From the NCBI GenBank assembly GCA_016787065.1, contig JAEUVD010000049.1, positions 1-64,000 on the forward strand: DNA of 64,000 nt, given 5' to 3'. Shown here piece after piece: positions 9,009 through 20,500 of this stretch (position 1 is the stretch's first letter; each line of letters starts with the position of its first letter). Origin of the DNA: Chitinophagaceae bacterium. GTDB lineage: Bacteria; Bacteroidota; Bacteroidia; Chitinophagales; Chitinophagaceae. A model generated the notes under the pieces. It saw only the letters and a list, made by a program, of their open reading frames with translations. It was not told the origin of the DNA and searched no databases. Both the position numbers and the translations under genes were made by a program.

Positions 9009-11507
9009 ATGAAGCGATTTTCCTTGCTACTTACTTGTATTTTTTTCATTCTTACCTCATGTAGTTTATGGGTATTACAGAACGAATCAAAAACAAATTT
9101 TACTAAGTCGTCATTTCCACATGAAGAATATACCTTAGCTCAACAATTCGGTCATTTCGGTGAAGGTTTGAACATTTACAAGAAAGCGGTTCAGGATGAA
9201 CTTCAACGCATGAAAAAGAAGCGCAGTGTAAATACCCCTTGGACCTTAGAAGGCCCTACCAATGTGGGAGGCCGTATAAATTGTATCGCAGTACACCCAA
9301 CAAATACCAATACCTATTTTGTGGGTTGTTCAGAAGGAGGGATTTTTAAAACCACCAATGGCGGTACTACTTGGACACCAATTTTTGATAATGCATGGTC
9401 GTTGTCGGTGAGTAGTTTAATCATAGATTCGCTTAATCCGCAGGTGATGTATGCCGGAACCGGTGATCAGGTTTTAGGAGGTTATTCGCATGTTGGAAAT
9501 GGTGTTTACAAAAGCACCGATGGTGGTGCCACTTGGCAAAATATTGGTTTAACCAATGTTGGTATGATAGCCAAGTTAGTTTTGAATCCTTTAAACACGC
9601 AAATACTTTATGCTGCAGCTACCGGTAATCCGTTTACTGCGGATAACAACCGAGGCTTATACAAATCAACCGACGGGGGTGTAACTTGGAATCAAGTTTT
9701 ATTTCTGAACCAAAATACCGGTGTAGATGATATTGCAATTAATACAATTAATCCGGATACCTTATTTTGTTCCGGAAGATTTAGATTTCGATCTAATCAA
9801 ACGAGTCAGCTTGTAGGACCAAAAACAAAAATCTATCGAAGTTTTAATGGAGGCACTACCTGGGATACACTTACTTCAGGTTTGCCATCAACGCCAACTT
9901 GCTTAATAGGGTTGGCCATTCCGAGTAATTCTCCGAACACTATTTATGCTAACTATATTGATGATAGCTACGATTATGGTGGTTTGTATAAATCAACAAA
10001 TAACGGAAACAGTTGGTCGCTCATCAATACTACTTCGGCTAATATGGGTGGTTTTGGTTGGTATTTTGGAGAGGTTAGAATTAATCCATTTAATAATTCA
10101 CAGATGTACATATGTGGTGTTGATTTAGCACGTTCTACAAACAGTGGTTCTACCTTCGCCGCTGCCGGTTCAACCCATTCGGATAAACACGATGTTGCTT
10201 TTGTGAGTTCTTCCGTTGTTTTATTAGCAACGGATGGTGGTTTCTATAAATCAACAAATGGCGGAACGTCTTATACACTCCTGAATAATTTTCCAATCAC
10301 ACAATTTTATCGAGTGGCGTATAATAGTTGGACACCATCCGAATACTATGGCGGGGCGCAGGATAATGGAAGTAATGTTGGCTCCTCTACATCAGGAATT
10401 CAAAACTGGCAGAAGTATTATGGCGGTGATGGTTTTCAATCGCAGTTTGATGCAAACGATCCGGATGTATTTTATGCTGAATGGCAAAATGGAAATATCG
10501 TTGCAACAACGGATGGAGGAAATTCCTTCAACGATATTTTTACTAGTGTAAATGCGGTAGAACGATGTAGTTGGAACACGCCGTATTTTGTAAGTAAGTT
10601 CAATTCAAACGAATTATTTGCCGGTACATATCGCGTGCATAAAAATACCTCAGGCCCTGTTGATAATTGGTTCCCTATCAGTCCGGATTTAACCGATGGT
10701 ACCCCAAATACGTATCATGTTATCACTTCATTAGATCAATCGCCTTTAAATCAACAATACCTCTATGCTGGTACAAGTGATGCTCGGGTATGGTATACAT
10801 CGAATGGCGGTACAAATTGGACTCAGATTAATACTGGTTTACCAAGTCGCTACGTGTCTTCAGTGAAAGCGTCACCCGCTAGTACGTCATCTATTTTTGT
10901 AACCTTATCGGGTTATCGAAATAATGATACCATGCCTCATGTTTATTATAGTTCGAATAATGGTAGTACCTGGACTAGCATAGCCGGTAACCTGCCTAAC
11001 TTTTCCATTAATGATATTTGGATACGTCCTGGGTCGAATGATAGCTCCTTAGTTATAGCGAGTGATGGTGGTGTTTATGCAACTACAAATCGCGGACAAA
11101 TGTGGTATCGTGTTGGAAGTAACATGCCTATAATTCCGGTGTTTGATATTGATATGAATCTTAGTACGCAACAGGTTTTTGTTGGAACCTTTGCTCGAAG
11201 CATGCAGAGTATGCCGGTAGATTCGGTATTTAATGTTAGTCCTTTTACCGTTGCAGTACAAAACGTTGAGAACAAGTCGCATCAACTGATGCTCTATCCT
11301 AATCCGGTAGTAAATAATCTTACAATGGAGAGTGATCAACCTATTCATGAAATTATTATTTACAACCTTTGGGGTGTTGTTCAGCACAAAGTGAAAATAA
11401 GTGCTAAACAGTATACGCTTAATCTATCCTCATTACAAACGGGGCAATATTTGATTGAATTAAAAAATGAAAATCAAAGCTCCATTCATAAAGTAACAAA
11501 ATTGTAG
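9009..11507 (+). CDS. Secreted BNR/VPS10-type beta-propeller protein with T9SS domain
   Basis: The protein is 832 residues with this start; an upstream ATG at 8928 would add 27 residues before the signal peptide. The N-terminus (MKRFSLLLTCIFFILTSCSL) resembles a signal peptide and also contains a lipobox-like Cys. Many copies of the Asp-box motif (S-T-D/N-G-G-x-T-W) follow from about residue 110 to 720, as in sialidase/VPS10/xyloglucanase-type propellers. The C-terminus is a T9SS sorting domain (LMLYPNPVVNNLTM ... GQYLIELKNE ... HKVTKL). It is probably a surface protein that binds or acts on glycans or proteins; no catalytic residues can be assigned. It is convergent with the next gene, with only 6 bases between the stop codons. 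Confidence 0.87.
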   Translation: MKRFSLLLTCIFFILTSCSLWVLQNESKTNFTKSSFPHEEYTLAQQFGHFGEGLNIYKKAVQDELQRMKKKRSVNTPWTLEGPTNVGGRINCIAVHPTNTNTYFVGCSEGGIFKTTNGGTTWTPIFDNAWSLSVSSLIIDSLNPQVMYAGTGDQVLGGYSHVGNGVYKSTDGGATWQNIGLTNVGMIAKLVLNPLNTQILYAAATGNPFTADNNRGLYKSTDGGVTWNQVLFLNQNTGVDDIAINTINPDTLFCSGRFRFRSNQTSQLVGPKTKIYRSFNGGTTWDTLTSGLPSTPTCLIGLAIPSNSPNTIYANYIDDSYDYGGLYKSTNNGNSWSLINTTSANMGGFGWYFGEVRINPFNNSQMYICGVDLARSTNSGSTFAAAGSTHSDKHDVAFVSSSVVLLATDGGFYKSTNGGTSYTLLNNFPITQFYRVAYNSWTPSEYYGGAQDNGSNVGSSTSGIQNWQKYYGGDGFQSQFDANDPDVFYAEWQNGNIVATTDGGNSFNDIFTSVNAVERCSWNTPYFVSKFNSNELFAGTYRVHKNTSGPVDNWFPISPDLTDGTPNTYHVITSLDQSPLNQQYLYAGTSDARVWYTSNGGTNWTQINTGLPSRYVSSVKASPASTSSIFVTLSGYRNNDTMPHVYYSSNNGSTWTSIAGNLPNFSINDIWIRPGSNDSSLVIASDGGVYATTNRGQMWYRVGSNMPIIPVFDIDMNLSTQQVFVGTFARSMQSMPVDSVFNVSPFTVAVQNVENKSHQLMLYPNPVVNNLTMESDQPIHEIIIYNLWGVVQHKVKISAKQYTLNLSSLQTGQYLIELKNENQSSIHKVTKL

Positions 11508-11513
11508 AAGAAT

Positions 11514-12191
11514 TTAAAGTTGATAGAGTAGGAGGAATCTGGTGCGCATGGCATTAATATCAAAATCGAAAATCGAACTAGTTTTATCTAAACTTTCCTT
11601 GAAATAAGCATGTTGCATCGTAAAGCCCGATTCTAGTGCTAATTCAATTCTACGTAAGGATAGTTTAGCTCCTATACTCGGCATTATATCTAAACTATAC
11701 GTATTCGCTTTGTAATTAGGAATTTTATTTTGAAACGATTCCACATAGTTATAAGCTGTTCCACTTCCAACTTTTGAATTTTGGTGATTCTCATACGAAC
11801 TCCACTCATACCGCAGTCGAGCATCACAACTGGCATATAATGAAACTTTTTTATAGAATGGTCGTTCAATTTCTGCACCTAGTCCAACAAAAACACCTTC
11901 ATCATTTCTTACCAACGATTTTTCGATAAGGGTATCGCCTTTCAACGTATAGGAGTAAGGGGAATGAATGCGAGAACCTGTTACGTACCCTGCTTGCAAA
12001 CGAATATGATGGTTCTTTCTAGCCTCTTTTTTGAACATGAGACCTAAGCCACGCTTACCGTTGCTTCCAGAATTATCTAATTGAGTTTCTAAGAATAGTC
12101 CGGCTTGTTTTTGTTTTGGGGCTTTAGCCTTGATTTGAGCATTCAAATTCAAGCAAAACAAACTCAGGAAAAGAAAAATTAAGTGGCGCAT
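11514..12191 (-). CDS. Outer-membrane/envelope protein of unknown function
   Basis: A 225-residue protein with a signal peptide (MRHLIFLFLSLFCLNLNAQ). The rest alternates polar and hydrophobic residues and has many aromatic residues, consistent with a small beta-barrel outer-membrane protein (phrases such as IRLQAGYVTGSRIHSPYSY and SLRRIELALESGFTMQ). I do not recognise a named family. An upstream in-frame ATG at 12215 would add eight polar, Lys-rich residues; the start at 12191 begins the signal peptide directly. It is the only gene on this strand between 8.7 and 46.3 kb and has its own upstream region. Confidence 0.65.
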   Translation of the reverse strand: MRHLIFLFLSLFCLNLNAQIKAKAPKQKQAGLFLETQLDNSGSNGKRGLGLMFKKEARKNHHIRLQAGYVTGSRIHSPYSYTLKGDTLIEKSLVRNDEGVFVGLGAEIERPFYKKVSLYASCDARLRYEWSSYENHQNSKVGSGTAYNYVESFQNKIPNYKANTYSLDIMPSIGAKLSLRRIELALESGFTMQHAYFKESLDKTSSIFDFDINAMRTRFLLLYQL

Positions 12192-12359
12192 ATTTTTTTT
12201 CTTATTAAACGACATATCATGGAATATCGTGTGATAAGGAGGTATTCAAACTTGGGAAAGCTCAGAAGTTTACAAATTTTAAACCACTATTATCGGAAAT
12301 GATGCCGGATATGTCGGTAAATTAGTTTGAAACTAAGGTTAATTGTAGTTAACCGCGTT

Positions 12360-12367
12360 TAATTTTG
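12360..12367 (+). promoter_or_regulatory. -7 promoter box (TAATTTTG)
   Basis: A perfect TAnnTTTG match 17 bases before the start codon of the M4 peptidase gene, implying a very short leader. Confidence 0.45.
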
Positions 12368-12384
12368 CTGCAAAGCACACACAC

Positions 12385-15300
12385 ATGAGAAGATTTACCA
12401 CCTTTTTACTGGTAGTCAGTTTAGCTATTCAAAGTTTTTCGCGAGAAGTTATTTTAAAAGATGCTCAGGCTAATAATGAAATTATCGGAGCATCCATGGT
12501 TCGATTTACTGATTTAAGTTCTTTGCCGAATTATATTCAGTTTCGTGAAGGAGAAGGAATTCCGTTACAGAATTTCAAAAATTGGCTACATACCCAATTC
12601 AGTTTAAATTCAGATTACGATTTCATAGAAATTAATCAAGCACAAGATAAACTTGGTTATACCCATTTTCGGTTACAACAAACTTTCAAAGGATTTCCTG
12701 TTATTGGTTCCATGTTAAATGTACACGTAAAAAATCAACAGGTTACGTCATTAGGAGGTGCTTTCTTTGAAAATATTCAGGTATCCGTATCAACTTCCCT
12801 ACAAGAATCACAGGCGTTACAACTCGCTTTAAATAAAGTAAACGCAACCGTTTACAAATGGCAACTTCCGGAAGAAGAAGCGTTCATAAAGGCAGAACAA
12901 CAAAATGCGGATGCAACTTTTTTCCCAAAGGCAAAATTGATCGTTCTTCATTCCAATACAGGTTTTCATTTTTGTTATGCCTTTGATATTTATGCACATG
13001 AGCCTTTAGGTCGAACCATTGAATATATTGATGCCAATACAGGCGCAAGTATTCTTTCCAAAAATAAAATTGAAAATGTTAATGTGAATGGTACCGCTGT
13101 AACTAAATATTCCGGAACCAGAACATTCCAAACTGATAGCGTTTCGGCAACCAGTTTCCGTTTACGCGATGCTTCGCGTGGCTTAGGTGTGCAAACATTC
13201 GACTTAAATAATGCTACCAGTTATGGTGGTGCCGTTGATTTTACGGATGCCGATAATTATTGGAACAACGTGAATGCGCAGCAAGATGAAGCTGCTACGG
13301 ATGCCCATTGGGGAGCACAAGCAACCTATGATTACCTTTTTGATGTTCATGGCAGAAATAGTATCGATAATGCTGGTTTTTTATTGAAAAGTTATGTACA
13401 CTATGGTAATAATTACAATAACGCTTTTTGGGACGGAACGCGAATGACTTATGGTGATGGTGCGGTAAGTTCTGGGTTTCTAATTTTTACAGCCTTGGAT
13501 GTTTGCGGACATGAAATTGGACATGGTCTTGTTACGTATACCTGCGATTTAAGTGCTACCTCTTCGGGTACTCAAGAATGTGATGCGCTCAATGAAGCCT
13601 ATGCAGACTATGTAGGAACTTCAGTGGAACGACACGCTCGTCCTACGCAATGGGATTGGAAAATAGGGGGCGATTTCACTTGCACAACTGCAGGGGTTCC
13701 TAATGGTTTAGGACTGCGATCTATGTCGAATCCGCTATCTTTTGGTGACCCAAATTGCTATCAGGGAACAAACTGGAATACTTCCGGAGAGCCACATGCC
13801 AATGCCGGTCCTTTAGATTATTGGTTTTATACTATGGTAATGGGCAATGCAGCCAGCAGTATAACCGGATTGGGTTATGATACTTCCGATAATATTACAT
13901 ATCGAACTCTTACTGTACATCTTTTTCCAAGTGCCGACTATGCGGATGCTCGTTTTTATTCCATAGTATCTTCTACTGAATTATATGGCGGATGCTCTCA
14001 AGCAACGATTACTACAACCAATGCTTGGAACAAAGTTTGCGTAGGTGCTGCTTATGTTCCCGGCCCGGCCGATGCTAATTTCACAGCAAATACTACCCAA
14101 AGTTGCGATACAACGTTAACGGTAACATTCTCGAATACAAGTACAAATATGAATAGTTGTACTTGGTATTTTGGTGATGGTGGAACTTCGACAGCGTTTA
14201 GTCCTACTCATACTTATAGTACGGGTAGTTACACCGTTAAATTGGTTATTAATGGTGGAAGTTGTGGAAACGATTCGCTGACACAAATTAGTTATATTCA
14301 AGTAGGACCACCAAATGGCCCGGTAACCGTAGGTGATACCCTTTGTAATCCGGGTGTGGCAACCTTAACTGCCACGTTAAGTAATGCATCAAACACTATG
14401 AAATGGTATGCAACGGCAACCGGAGGCACCGCTTTGGCAACTGGTACAACATTTAATACACCAAGTTTATCTTCTACAACAACATATTATGCTGAAGAAA
14501 CCGTGAATGCACCGATTTATCATGTAGGACCGTTAAATAACTCGATTGGAAGTAGTGCGAATTATACCAATACAACACGGTTTATGGTGTTCAATTGCAC
14601 TTCACCAACTATTTTAAAAACCGTTTGGGTTTACGCTAATTCGGCAGGTAATCGAACTATTATTCTTAAAAATTCAGGAGGCACTACCATCCAAAGTGTC
14701 ACGGTGAATATTCCTACAGGAGGAAGTGTAGTTACCTTAAATATGCCTATCCCGGTTGGTAATGGATTACAGATTGGATTGGCTTCAACGAGTACCGTTA
14801 ACCTTTATAGAAATAGTACCGGAGCGGTTTATCCTTATACTAACGGACCAATTTCTATAACAGGAAATACAGCTGCAGGTAGCCCAACCTATTATTACTT
14901 CTTCTACGATTGGGTAATTCAAGCCGATCCTTGTATTAGTACGCGTACCGCTACAACGGCTGTTATTGGTGGAGGTAGTGGAACAACGCCGGCAGCAGTT
15001 TTACCTGCTGGTCCGGTGAATGTATGTTCAGGAACTAATGTAACCCTTTCTGCTAACACGGGAAGTGGATTATCTTATCAATGGTACCGAAACAGTACGT
15101 TAATTTCTGGCGCAACAAGCGCTACTTATACAGCAACCTTAAGCGGAAGCTACTATGTGGTAGTAACCTCAGCTGGCGGTTGTCAAACACCGGGTACATC
15201 CAATACGGTGGTAGTTACTATAAATACAGCGCCGTTGGCTTCCGTTACACCTTCCGGAACGCAGTCTATTTGTGCAGGCAATACCTTAAACATGCAAGCT

Positions 15301-17112
15301 AATACAGGAGCCGGACTATCATACCAATGGTATAATGGCGCAGGGGCTATTTCCGGAGCTACCTCATCAACCTATAGTACGGGTGTTGCCGGTACCTATT
15401 ATGTAGTTGTTTCCAACGCAACTGGTTGTAGTGCAACTTCATCAAACGTAATGTTAAGTTTAAACAGTACGCCGGTTGCAACCATAACGCCATCAGGTAC
15501 TGTATCTATTTGTTCCGGAGCTTCACAAGTAATATCAGCAAATACGGGTACAGGTTATTCGTATCAATGGTTACTCAATAATGCGCCAATCAGTGGTGCA
15601 ACTTCTTCCACGTATACTGCTACAGCAGCCGGTTCGTATTCGGTTGTAATTAGTGTTGGAACAGGATGTTCCGATACTTCCGCAAGTTTATCCCTCACCC
15701 TGAATCCATTACCTACGGCCAGTATTACAGCTTCCGGACCAACAACGTTTTGTATTGGTGGACAAGTAATTTTGGATGCGGTAACCGGAATTGGTTATAC
15801 GTATCAATGGTATAAAGGAACAACCTTGTTAACTGGAGCAAACGCTTCTTCGTATACCGCTACACAGTCAGGATCTTATTCCGTTGTGGTAGGCAATAGC
15901 AGCGGATGTTCGTCTACATCCAATAGTATAAACGTAACCGTAAATAATTTACCAATGGCTATAACAACGCCATCTGGTGCAGTTGCTATTTGTTCCGGCG
16001 ATAGTGTACAAATACTTGCAAATCAAAACACCGGATACACCTTTCAATGGATGGAAAGTAACACGGCTATTCCAGGTGCTACGAATGCGTCCTACTGGAT
16101 AACAAATGCCGGCACCTATGCGGTGCAGGTGACCGATGCTAACGGTTGCATAAATATATCAAGTAATATTGTTGCAACACTGAATGCCTTGCCTAGCGCC
16201 TCCATTTTGGCTCAAGGGCCAGTTATTTTCTGTGCGGGCTCATCAGTTTACTTAACAGCGAATACAGGAGCTAATTTAAGTTACCAATGGTATCTCAATG
16301 GAGCTGTGATTTCCGGAGCTACATCAATCAATTATTTGGTAACCACAAGTGGCGATTATCAGGTGAAGGTAACCAATGCACAGGGCTGTTCCATGTTATC
16401 GAATACCATCACAGTTACGGTGAATCCGCTACCAAACGCTATACTAACCTGTGCTGATACAGCAATTTGTGAAGGTGAAATGGCTATGATGGGGGCAAAC
16501 CCTGGTACTGGAAATACCTATACTTGGTTCTGGAATGGAATTCAACAAGCTACAGGTACTGCAACTATTTTCTACTCAATGTTAGCCGGAAACTATGTTT
16601 TCACAATAACCGATCCGAATGGTTGTAGTAATACTTCCAACCAAGTTACAATTACTGTAACCCCTCTGCCAACACCATCTATAATAAATACCAATGGAGT
16701 GCTTTCGGTAACAGGCGGACCTTATGTTTCTTACCAATGGATGAGTGGAGGAAACCCAATTCCAGGTGCCACCAATCCAACCTATACCGCATCGGCTAAT
16801 GGTGATTATTCTGTGGAGGTAGAAATGAATGGTTGTAAAGGCACCGCTTCTTTCCACTTAATTAATATGGGCGTGAATGATTTGGATGCTTCGAATATTC
16901 AAATTGCGCCGAATCCGTTTAATCAACTCATAACGGTCGAGGGTGCTTCGATTTCCGCTTTGAAATTAATTGATATGGCGGGTCAGGTTGTTGCCACATC
17001 TACACAAACAAACAAATTAGATGTTCAACATATTTCAAAAGGGATCTATTTCATTCAAGTATATGGCGAGCAACACAAATTACTAGCTATTCGTAAGTTG
17101 GTTAAAGAATAG
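12385..17112 (+). CDS. Secreted M4 (thermolysin-like) metallopeptidase with PKD/Ig-like repeats and T9SS domain
   Basis: This 1575-residue protein has a signal peptide, an FTP/PepSY-type propeptide (residues about 60-225) and an M4 zinc peptidase domain. The zinc site is HEIGH (His376/His380) with the third ligand probably Glu404 in the N-E-A-Y-A-D motif; the gap between His380 and Glu404 is 24 residues, wider than the 20 of thermolysin because of a Ser/Gly/Cys insertion. A PKD domain (FGDGG near residue 596) and about eight Ig-like repeats of roughly 80 residues (xICSG ... YQWY ... ISGAT ... Y) follow, the latter spaced about 240 bp apart in the gene. The C-terminus is a T9SS domain starting near residue 1506 (IAPNPFNQLITV). 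It is likely a surface or released protease for protein degradation. Its 3' end is followed by a terminator. Confidence 0.93.
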   Translation: MRRFTTFLLVVSLAIQSFSREVILKDAQANNEIIGASMVRFTDLSSLPNYIQFREGEGIPLQNFKNWLHTQFSLNSDYDFIEINQAQDKLGYTHFRLQQTFKGFPVIGSMLNVHVKNQQVTSLGGAFFENIQVSVSTSLQESQALQLALNKVNATVYKWQLPEEEAFIKAEQQNADATFFPKAKLIVLHSNTGFHFCYAFDIYAHEPLGRTIEYIDANTGASILSKNKIENVNVNGTAVTKYSGTRTFQTDSVSATSFRLRDASRGLGVQTFDLNNATSYGGAVDFTDADNYWNNVNAQQDEAATDAHWGAQATYDYLFDVHGRNSIDNAGFLLKSYVHYGNNYNNAFWDGTRMTYGDGAVSSGFLIFTALDVCGHEIGHGLVTYTCDLSATSSGTQECDALNEAYADYVGTSVERHARPTQWDWKIGGDFTCTTAGVPNGLGLRSMSNPLSFGDPNCYQGTNWNTSGEPHANAGPLDYWFYTMVMGNAASSITGLGYDTSDNITYRTLTVHLFPSADYADARFYSIVSSTELYGGCSQATITTTNAWNKVCVGAAYVPGPADANFTANTTQSCDTTLTVTFSNTSTNMNSCTWYFGDGGTSTAFSPTHTYSTGSYTVKLVINGGSCGNDSLTQISYIQVGPPNGPVTVGDTLCNPGVATLTATLSNASNTMKWYATATGGTALATGTTFNTPSLSSTTTYYAEETVNAPIYHVGPLNNSIGSSANYTNTTRFMVFNCTSPTILKTVWVYANSAGNRTIILKNSGGTTIQSVTVNIPTGGSVVTLNMPIPVGNGLQIGLASTSTVNLYRNSTGAVYPYTNGPISITGNTAAGSPTYYYFFYDWVIQADPCISTRTATTAVIGGGSGTTPAAVLPAGPVNVCSGTNVTLSANTGSGLSYQWYRNSTLISGATSATYTATLSGSYYVVVTSAGGCQTPGTSNTVVVTINTAPLASVTPSGTQSICAGNTLNMQANTGAGLSYQWYNGAGAISGATSSTYSTGVAGTYYVVVSNATGCSATSSNVMLSLNSTPVATITPSGTVSICSGASQVISANTGTGYSYQWLLNNAPISGATSSTYTATAAGSYSVVISVGTGCSDTSASLSLTLNPLPTASITASGPTTFCIGGQVILDAVTGIGYTYQWYKGTTLLTGANASSYTATQSGSYSVVVGNSSGCSSTSNSINVTVNNLPMAITTPSGAVAICSGDSVQILANQNTGYTFQWMESNTAIPGATNASYWITNAGTYAVQVTDANGCINISSNIVATLNALPSASILAQGPVIFCAGSSVYLTANTGANLSYQWYLNGAVISGATSINYLVTTSGDYQVKVTNAQGCSMLSNTITVTVNPLPNAILTCADTAICEGEMAMMGANPGTGNTYTWFWNGIQQATGTATIFYSMLAGNYVFTITDPNGCSNTSNQVTITVTPLPTPSIINTNGVLSVTGGPYVSYQWMSGGNPIPGATNPTYTASANGDYSVEVEMNGCKGTASFHLINMGVNDLDASNIQIAPNPFNQLITVEGASISALKLIDMAGQVVATSTQTNKLDVQHISKGIYFIQVYGEQHKLLAIRKLVKE

Positions 17113-17140
17113 GAATTATACAAACTCGGAGATTAACACA

Positions 17141-17188
17141 AGGGCAGGTATTCTAAAGAAAATTTCTTTCAGAATACTTGCCTTTTTT
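17141..17188 (+). terminator. Rho-independent terminator after the M4 peptidase gene
   Basis: GGGCAGGTATTCT pairs with AGAATACTTGCCT across a 16-base loop, followed by six T. It separates the M4 gene from rpoC. Confidence 0.85.
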
Positions 17189-17562
17189 GATTTTTAGACC
17201 TACATTCGCAGCCGATTTTTGGGTGGCTTATGGCTTCGCAAGAAACATTTTTTCAATCGCTCATCATCTAATGAGCTTAGATGCACTTACTATGTGTGTT
17301 ATAATGGTCGATGGAAAAGCAGATTTCACTAGTTTATCGTTTCGGTAAGGTAGTGATGAATGTTGAATAAGAGTTCTTTAATGGTTTTAATGTAAGGGTA
17401 CTTCTAGTAGGAATCTTTCTTTTTAACAAGAAAGATATTTGTTAAAAGAAATGCTTTTCACTAACGTTAAACTCATCATTGACCGATACTTAAATTCATA
17501 TTCGCTGCTTGCCATCAAAAAAATCAAGCAACTTTTAAACTTAAAAATTAAAATTAATCGTC
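17189..17562. other. Long leader/intergenic region upstream of rpoC
   Basis: About 370 bases with no gene and no trace of rpoB coding sequence that I can recognise. It must hold the promoter that drives rpoC. A short inverted pair (TCTTTCTTTTTAACAAGAAAGA, near 17418-17439) is present but lacks a T-run. Confidence 0.5.
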
Positions 17563-20500
17563 GTGGCTTTTAAAAAAGATCATCTGAAAACCAAAACGAA
17601 TTTCAACAAGATTACCATCACGTTGGCATCTCCCGATTCCATCCTTGATCGTAGCTTCGGTGAAATTCTGAAACCGGAAACCATTAACTATCGTACCTAT
17701 AAACCGGAACGCGATGGTTTATTCTGCGAAAAAATCTTCGGACCAACGAAAGATTACGAATGCTATTGCGGTAAGTACAAACGTATCCGTTATAAAGGTA
17801 TTGTGTGCGACCGTTGTGGTGTTGAAGTAACAGAAAAGAAGGTTCGTCGTGAACGTATGGGGCATATCAAATTGGTAGTTCCTGTTGTTCATATTTGGTA
17901 TTTTAAATCGTTACCGAATAAAATTGGTTACCTTCTTGGAACCGGTTCTAAGAAATTAGAAATGATCGTTTACTACGAGCGTTATGTAGTAATTCAAGGT
18001 GGTGAAGCGGATGCGATGATTCGTTCTACCTTGTCGTTAAAAGATACGGAAGATACGTACATGTCGTTACTTACGGAAGATGAATACTTAGATATCAGTG
18101 AAAAGTTGTCTAAGGAAAATCATATGTTGAGTGATGATGATCCAAATAAATTTATCGCGAAAATGGGTGCTGAATCGATTCACATGCTCTTATCGCGTAT
18201 CGACCTAGATAAATTAAGTTATGAATTGCGTAATGCGGCAGCCTTCGAAACATCACAACAACGTAAAGCGGAAGCGTTAAAGCGTTTGAGTGTAGTAGAA
18301 GCGTTCCGTGAAGCAAATTCACATATTACCAATAAGCCGGAATGGATGGTCATGCAATACATACCCGTTATTCCACCTGAATTACGTCCGTTGGTTCCTT
18401 TAGATGGTGGTCGTTTTGCATCGTCTGATTTGAACGATTTATACCGTCGTGTAATCATTCGTAATAATCGTTTGAAGCGTTTATTAGAAATCAAAGCACC
18501 GGAAGTAATCTTACGGAATGAAAAACGTATGCTTCAGGAAGCGATAGACAGCTTAATGGATAATTCACGTAAGTCGAATGCAGTAAAAGCAGAAGGTGGT
18601 CGTGCGTTAAAATCCCTTTCCGATGTATTGAAAGGTAAACAAGGTCGTTTCCGTCAGAACTTATTAGGTAAACGTGTCGACTACTCTGGTCGTTCGGTTA
18701 TCGTGGTTGGTCCGGAAATGAAATTACACGAATGTGGTTTACCGAAGGATATGGCTGCGGAGTTATTCAAGCCGTTTATTATTCGTAAATTAATCGAGCG
18801 TGGTATTGTAAAAACAGTGAAGTCGGCTAAGAAATTAGTTGAAAAGAAAGAAGCTGTTGTTTGGGATATCTTGGAGAATATTTTGAAAGGACATCCGATT
18901 TTATTAAATCGTGCCCCAACGCTTCACCGATTATCGATTCAGGCTTTCCAACCTAAATTAATTGAAGGGAAAGCGATCCAGTTACATCCATTGGTTTGTT
19001 CGTCGTTCAATGCCGACTTCGATGGTGACCAAATGGCGGTACACGTGCCGTTAAGCAATGCGGCTATCTTGGAAGCGCAGTTATTAATGTTGGCTTCTCA
19101 TAATATCTTGAACCCTCAAAATGGTACACCAATTACCTTACCGTCGCAAGACATGGTGCTTGGTTTATATTATATTTCTAAAGGGAAACGCAACTTGCCG
19201 AATGATCCGGTGAAAGGAGAGGGGATGACCTTCTATTCTGCAGAAGAGGTAATGATCGCGTTAAACGAAGGGAAAGTTGATCTTCACGCCTTTATCAAGG
19301 TTCGTGCTAAGGTGCGTACTGATGAAGGGGAAATTGTAACTAAAATTATCGACACTACCGTTGGGCGTGTAATCTTCAATTTACATACACCGGAGAATGT
19401 AGGTTTCATCAATGAAATCTTAACGAAGAAATCGCTTCGTAATATCATCGGTGATGTAATTAAGTTTACCGATATACCAACTACGGTTAAATTCCTAGAT
19501 GATATTAAAACCTTAGGATTCCGTACGGCCTTCCGTGGTGGATTATCGTTCAATCCGGAAGATCTGATTATACCTGATGTTAAAGCGAAATTGTTAGAAA
19601 CAGCAACGTCTGAAGTAGAGGAAGTTTGGGATAACTATAACATGGGTTTAATTACGAACAACGAGCGTTATAACCAAATTATCGACGTTTGGAGTCGTGT
19701 GGATACACGCGTTACGGAAACGTTGATTAAAGAAATGGCGGCTGATAAGCAAGGGTTCAATTCAGTTTATATGATGTTGGATTCCGGAGCACGTGGTAGT
19801 AAACAACAGATTAAGCAGCTTTCCGGTATCAGAGGATTGATGGCTAAACCGCGTAAATCAGGAAGTACAGGATCTGAGATCATTGAAAATCCAATCCTTT
19901 CTAACTTTAAAGACGGACTGAACGTATTGGAGTACTTCATTTCTACCCACGGTGCGCGTAAGGGTCTTGCGGATACGGCCTTGAAAACGGCGGATGCAGG
20001 TTACTTAACACGTCGTTTGGTGGATGTTGCCCAAGATGTTATTATTCGTGAAGTTGACTGTGGTACACTTCGTGGAATTGCAACGTATGCCTTGAAAGAA
20101 AATGATGAAATCGTTGAATCATTAAGCGATCGTATCATCGGTCGAACGTCATTACATGATGTGTTCGATTACCAAGGTAACTTGGTTGTTACGGCAGGTA
20201 CAGAAATTACACCTGATTTAGCGGAGAAAATTGAGAAAGCTGAAATCGACATGGTTGAAATTCGCTCGGTATTAACTTGTGAAAGTAAACGAGGTGTATG
20301 TTCGAAATGTTATGGTGTCAATCTAGCGAATGGTAAGATGTCGCAAACAGGTGATGCTGTAGGTATCATAGCTGCACAGTCGATTGGTGAGCCGGGTACA
20401 CAGTTAACACTTCGTACCTTCCACGTGGGTGGTGCGGCAAGTTCGGCGGCTATCGAATCGCAAATGCTTGCTAAGTTTGATGGTAAGATAGAATTTGATT

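Noticed and set aside
17113..17562. Possible rpoB remnant or leader peptide before rpoC.
   Set aside because: I saw no RpoB-like translation in any frame by eye and no leader-peptide/attenuator pair; only the upstream gene's terminator is clear.
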